The position numbers and the translations under genes are program-made. From NCBI GenBank assembly GCA_913776675.1, contig CAJYRE010000469.1, positions 1 through 6,973 on the forward strand: DNA of 6,973 nucleotides, read 5' to 3'. The notes under the pieces were generated by a model. That model did no database searches. It saw only the letters and a list, made by a program, of their open reading frames with translations, and was not told where the DNA came from. Source of the stretch: Rhizobiaceae bacterium. GTDB lineage: Bacteria; Pseudomonadota; Alphaproteobacteria; Rhizobiales; Rhizobiaceae. Below, in pieces: positions 4,289-6,973 of the stretch. How positions within the stretch are numbered: position 1 is the first letter of the stretch; each line of letters opens with the position of its first letter.

Positions 4289-5362
4289 TTACTTCGGCAG
4301 TTTATCGTCCACGCCTTGCACGTAAAAGTTCATGCCCAGCAACGTGCCATCATCAGCCTTTTCGCCAGCCTTGAGCCAAGGTGTGCCGTCCTGTTTGTTG
4401 ATGGGGCCGGTGAAGGGATGAATTTCGCCAGACTTGATTTTGGCTTCTGTCTCTTCTGCCAGCTTTTTCACGTCATCTGGCATGTTGGTGTAAGGAGCCA
4501 TGGTCAGGATGCCGTCTTTCAGGCCATCCCACGTCTGGGCCGACTTCCACTTGCCATCCAGCAGCGCCTGTGTACTCTTGATGTAATAGGCACCCCAGTT
4601 GTCCACAATGGCGGTCAACTGCGACTTTGGACCAGCGGCGATCATATCCGATGCCTGACCGAATGCCTTGATGCCGCGCTCTTCTGCAACCTGCATCGGG
4701 GCTGTGGTGTCGGTATGCTGGGTCAAAATATCCACGCCCTGATCCAGCAGCGCCTTGGCAGCATCGGCTTCCTTGCCCGGATCAGCCCAGGAATTGACCC
4801 AGATGACCTTCATCTTGAAGTTCGGATTGACCGATTTTGCGCCCTGCTCAAACGCATTGATACCCATCACCACTTCTGGAATCGGGAAGGAGGCGATGTA
4901 ACCAGCCTCACCCTTCTTGGACATTTTGCCCGCGATGACGCCGAGAATGTAACGGCCTTCGTAGAAGCGTGAGTTATAGGTTGCAACATTTTCAGCCGTC
5001 TTGAAGCCGGTTGCATGTTCAAACTTCACCTTCGGGAATTTTTTGGCAACCTTGATCGTCGCATCCATGAAGCCGAAGGATGTGGTGTAGATCATTTTGC
5101 AGTTGTCGCGCGCCAGACGCTCAATAGCGCGTTCGGCATCTGGACCTTCCGGAACATTTTCCAGATATGGCGTTTCGATCTTGTCACCAAAATGCGCCTG
5201 AAGTTCCTGACGGCCGCGATCCTGCGCCTGTGTCCAGCCGCCATCGGTCTTGGTGCCGACGTAGACAAAACAAATCTTGGTCTTGTCAGCAGCCGAGGCT
5301 GCACCTGACATCGACATGATGGTCGCAACGGTGGCTGCAAAAGCAACTGTTAGTTTTTTCAT
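4289..5362 (-). CDS. BMP-family ABC transporter periplasmic substrate-binding protein
   Basis: This encodes 357 residues. A Sec signal peptide (MKKLTVAFAATVATIMSMSG, cleavage likely after AASA at residue 24) has no lipobox cysteine, so the product is a soluble periplasmic protein. The mature part is the Bmp/PnrA/Med fold: KICFVYVGTKTDGGWTQAQD at the N-terminus, EGPDAERAIERLARDNCKMIYTTSFGF, then YNSRFYEGRYILGVIAGKMSKKG and ASFPIPEVVMGINAFEQGA. Characterised members bind purine or pyrimidine nucleosides, so nucleoside uptake is the best guess; substrate residues cannot be assigned from the sequence alone. AGGGG lies 6 nt before the ATG. The gene is 37 bp downstream of permease 2, in the same direction, and ends at an intrinsic terminator. 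The binding protein coming last in the operon, after the permeases, is less common but known. Confidence 0.93.
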   Translation of the reverse strand: MKKLTVAFAATVATIMSMSGAASAADKTKICFVYVGTKTDGGWTQAQDRGRQELQAHFGDKIETPYLENVPEGPDAERAIERLARDNCKMIYTTSFGFMDATIKVAKKFPKVKFEHATGFKTAENVATYNSRFYEGRYILGVIAGKMSKKGEAGYIASFPIPEVVMGINAFEQGAKSVNPNFKMKVIWVNSWADPGKEADAAKALLDQGVDILTQHTDTTAPMQVAEERGIKAFGQASDMIAAGPKSQLTAIVDNWGAYYIKSTQALLDGKWKSAQTWDGLKDGILTMAPYTNMPDDVKKLAEETEAKIKSGEIHPFTGPINKQDGTPWLKAGEKADDGTLLGMNFYVQGVDDKLPK

Positions 5363-5399
5363 AATTTCCCCTATTGGTTTGCAGGATTAAAATGCTCGT

Positions 5400-6317
5400 T
5401 CAGCGATCTGGGACAAAAGCCTTTCCGAGCGACGCGGGTGTATTGATCAAGGTTGTACGACGATTTTGCGAGATAACAACCAAAACCACAATGGTAGCAG
5501 CATAAGGCAGAGCCGAAAGAAACTGTGACGGCAGGCCAATACCGAAAGCCTGAGCGTGGAGCTGGCCAATGGTAACAGCACCAAACAGATAGCCACCGGC
5601 CAAAACACGCCATGGACGCCAGGAGGCAAACACCACCAAAGCCAGCGCAATCCAGCCGCGCCCGGCAGACATGTTTTCAACCCATTGCGGTGTATAGACA
5701 AGCGATAATTGCGCACCTGCCAAACCGGCACAGGCACCGCCAAACATCACTGCCAGATAACGGATACGCACAACTTTCAGCCCAAGCGCATGTGCTGAAC
5801 CATGATTATCGCCAATGGCGCGCATCATCAGCCCCGTTCTGCTTTTAAACAGAAACCAGCTTACGCCAATCACCAGCACAATCGACAGGTAGAAGAACAC
5901 ATCTTGATGAAACAGCACCGGCCCAACGAAGGGAAGATCTGAGAGAAACGGAATCTCAATATCCGGAATTTTGACGCCCGGCTTTCCGACAAAGCTCTCG
6001 CCCAACTGCCCGGACACGCCAAGCCCCAGAATTGTCAAAGCCAGACCTGTTGCCACCTGATTGGTCACCAGCGTCAATGTCAGAAAGGCAAACAGCAATG
6101 AAAAAGCGGCCCCGGCGGCAATGCCGCCCAAGATTCCCAAAAACGGCGATCCGGTTGAATAGGACGTGATAAAGGCAGCAACCGCGCCCATAATCATCAT
6201 GCCTTCCACGCCAAGATTGAGTACGCCTGCACGCTCTGTCACCAGCTCGCCCATGGCAGCAATCACCAAGGGGGTCGAGGCCGTAATGATGGTTAGAAGA
6301 ATGGCCTGTAGAATCAT
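5400..6317 (-). CDS. ABC transporter permease 2 (BMP/nucleoside-type, BPD_transp_2 family)
   Basis: This encodes 305 residues, a very hydrophobic integral membrane protein with about eight or more predicted segments. The family signature GVLNLGVEGMMIMGAVAAF is at 31-49. SRTGLMMRAIGDNHGSAHALGL (159-180) is the cytoplasmic loop that contacts the ATPase. GRGWIALALVVFASWRPW (219-236) is typical of NupQ/YufQ-like permeases. The start at 6317 is set by GGAGG 6 nt upstream and by the 4-bp ATGA overlap with the stop of permease 1, indicating translational coupling. An in-frame extension to 6356 would overlap permease 1 further and has no support. With permease 1 it forms the membrane channel of the importer fed by the binding protein at 4289-5362. 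Confidence 0.93.
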   Translation of the reverse strand: MILQAILLTIITASTPLVIAAMGELVTERAGVLNLGVEGMMIMGAVAAFITSYSTGSPFLGILGGIAAGAAFSLLFAFLTLTLVTNQVATGLALTILGLGVSGQLGESFVGKPGVKIPDIEIPFLSDLPFVGPVLFHQDVFFYLSIVLVIGVSWFLFKSRTGLMMRAIGDNHGSAHALGLKVVRIRYLAVMFGGACAGLAGAQLSLVYTPQWVENMSAGRGWIALALVVFASWRPWRVLAGGYLFGAVTIGQLHAQAFGIGLPSQFLSALPYAATIVVLVVISQNRRTTLINTPASLGKAFVPDR

Positions 6318-6973
6318 TGGGATCCTCCACGCAGCATCGAGCGGGTCTTGGTCCACACAAGCCTGATCCGGTAGTAAATCAGCGTATCGCAGGACAAAAC
6401 GAAAAACAGCAACAGCCCCTGAAACACCCGTGTCACCTTATCGGAAACACCAATAGATAATTGCGCGGCTTCCCCGCCCAAATAGGTCAATGCCAACATC
6501 AGGCCGGAAGCAATAATGCCCAAAGGACTTAGACGACCCAGAAAGGCAACAATAATCGCCGTAAACCCATAGCCAGGTGAAATGGATGGCTGCAAGTGAC
6601 CAATTGAGCCGGACACTTCCGATATGCCGGCCAACCCGGCCAAGGCCCCGGAAAACATCATGGAAAACCAAACCATGCCCTTGGAGGAAAAGCCGGCAAA
6701 CCGCCCTGCCCGTTCGGATTGCCCCAGCACGGTAATTTCAAAGCCCTTCATGGTGTAGCGCATCATGAGCCAGACAGCAAAAGCCACGACAAGCGCAATG
6801 ATGGCTCCCCAATGCGCCCGGCCTGAATCCGCCCAGATGGCAGGCAAAACAGCCTCTTCAACAAACTCGCGGGTCTGTGGGAAATTGAATCCTTGTGGGT
6901 CTCGCCAAGGACCGCGGGTGAGATAATCCAGCAGCAATTGCGCAATATACACCAGCATCAGGCTGCTGAGGAT
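6314..6973 (-). CDS. ABC transporter permease 1 (BMP/nucleoside-type), 5' end missing
   Basis: The frame is open to the right window edge, giving the C-terminal 219 residues of a protein usually near 350-370. The ATG at 6958 is internal: coding continues upstream in frame. Visible parts are a periplasmic loop (about 20-55), then helices beginning at AHWGAIIALVVAFAVWLMM. The ATPase-contact loop GFEITVLGQSERAGRFAGFS is at 77-96, and SPGYGFTAIIVAFLGRLSPLGI (132-153), conserved in NupP/YufP-like permeases, follows. It ends with the basic tail YYRIRLVWTKTRSMLRGGSQ. The last codon and stop overlap the next permease by ATGA. The ATPase of the system is expected further right, outside the window. Confidence 0.9.
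   Translation of the reverse strand: MLSSLMLVYIAQLLLDYLTRGPWRDPQGFNFPQTREFVEEAVLPAIWADSGRAHWGAIIALVVAFAVWLMMRYTMKGFEITVLGQSERAGRFAGFSSKGMVWFSMMFSGALAGLAGISEVSGSIGHLQPSISPGYGFTAIIVAFLGRLSPLGIIASGLMLALTYLGGEAAQLSIGVSDKVTRVFQGLLLFFVLSCDTLIYYRIRLVWTKTRSMLRGGSQ

Noticed and set aside
4316..4972. 218-codon open frame on the plus strand
   Set aside because: It is entirely antisense to the well-supported BMP-family binding protein and has no recognisable domain.

Overview
The window looks like ordinary chromosome of an alphaproteobacterium, probably of the Hyphomicrobiales (Rhizobium/Brucella/Ochrobactrum-like). The grounds are protein character only: an entericidin-type small lipoprotein, a DUF1127 small protein beside a LysR regulator, a GlxA-type AraC regulator, and a BMP-family nucleoside-type ABC transporter. 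GC content is intermediate by eye, and no database was searched. Seven of the nine genes are on the minus strand. No rRNA, tRNA, CRISPR array or insertion sequence was recognised.

Region 1 (1-1122) holds the N-terminal 161 residues of a zinc/cadmium/lead-type P-type ATPase that runs off the left edge. Upstream of it is a promoter with the stretched 19-bp spacer and central dyad typical of MerR-family metal regulators. Further right are a strong hairpin, a 52-residue entericidin-like lipoprotein, and two large adjacent palindromes (40 bp perfect; 20-bp arms around 4 nt).

Region 2 (1123-2549) is a divergent pair: an LrhA-like LysR regulator on minus, with a near-consensus sigma70 promoter overlapped by a dyad, and a 74-residue DUF1127 protein on plus. 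The spacing and known precedents suggest the regulator controls itself and possibly its neighbour.

Region 3 (2550-3817) is an AT-rich intergenic stretch with a 65-nt nested inverted repeat, followed by a GlxA-type regulator (DJ-1/PfpI-like domain plus AraC helix-turn-helix domain).

Region 4 (3818-6973) is a minus-strand ABC import operon read from right to left: permease 1 (5' end beyond the window), permease 2 (ATGA overlap), and a periplasmic BMP-family binding protein closed by a textbook intrinsic terminator. About 20 nt past that terminator starts a 111-residue pentapeptide-repeat protein built of eight 10-residue units. The transporter ATPase is not in the window and presumably lies upstream of permease 1. 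Likely cargo is a nucleoside or related purine/pyrimidine compound, inferred from family only.

The most unusual material is non-coding: several long inverted repeats without U-tracts sit in the gaps between genes. I found no gene cluster that looks like an undescribed system.
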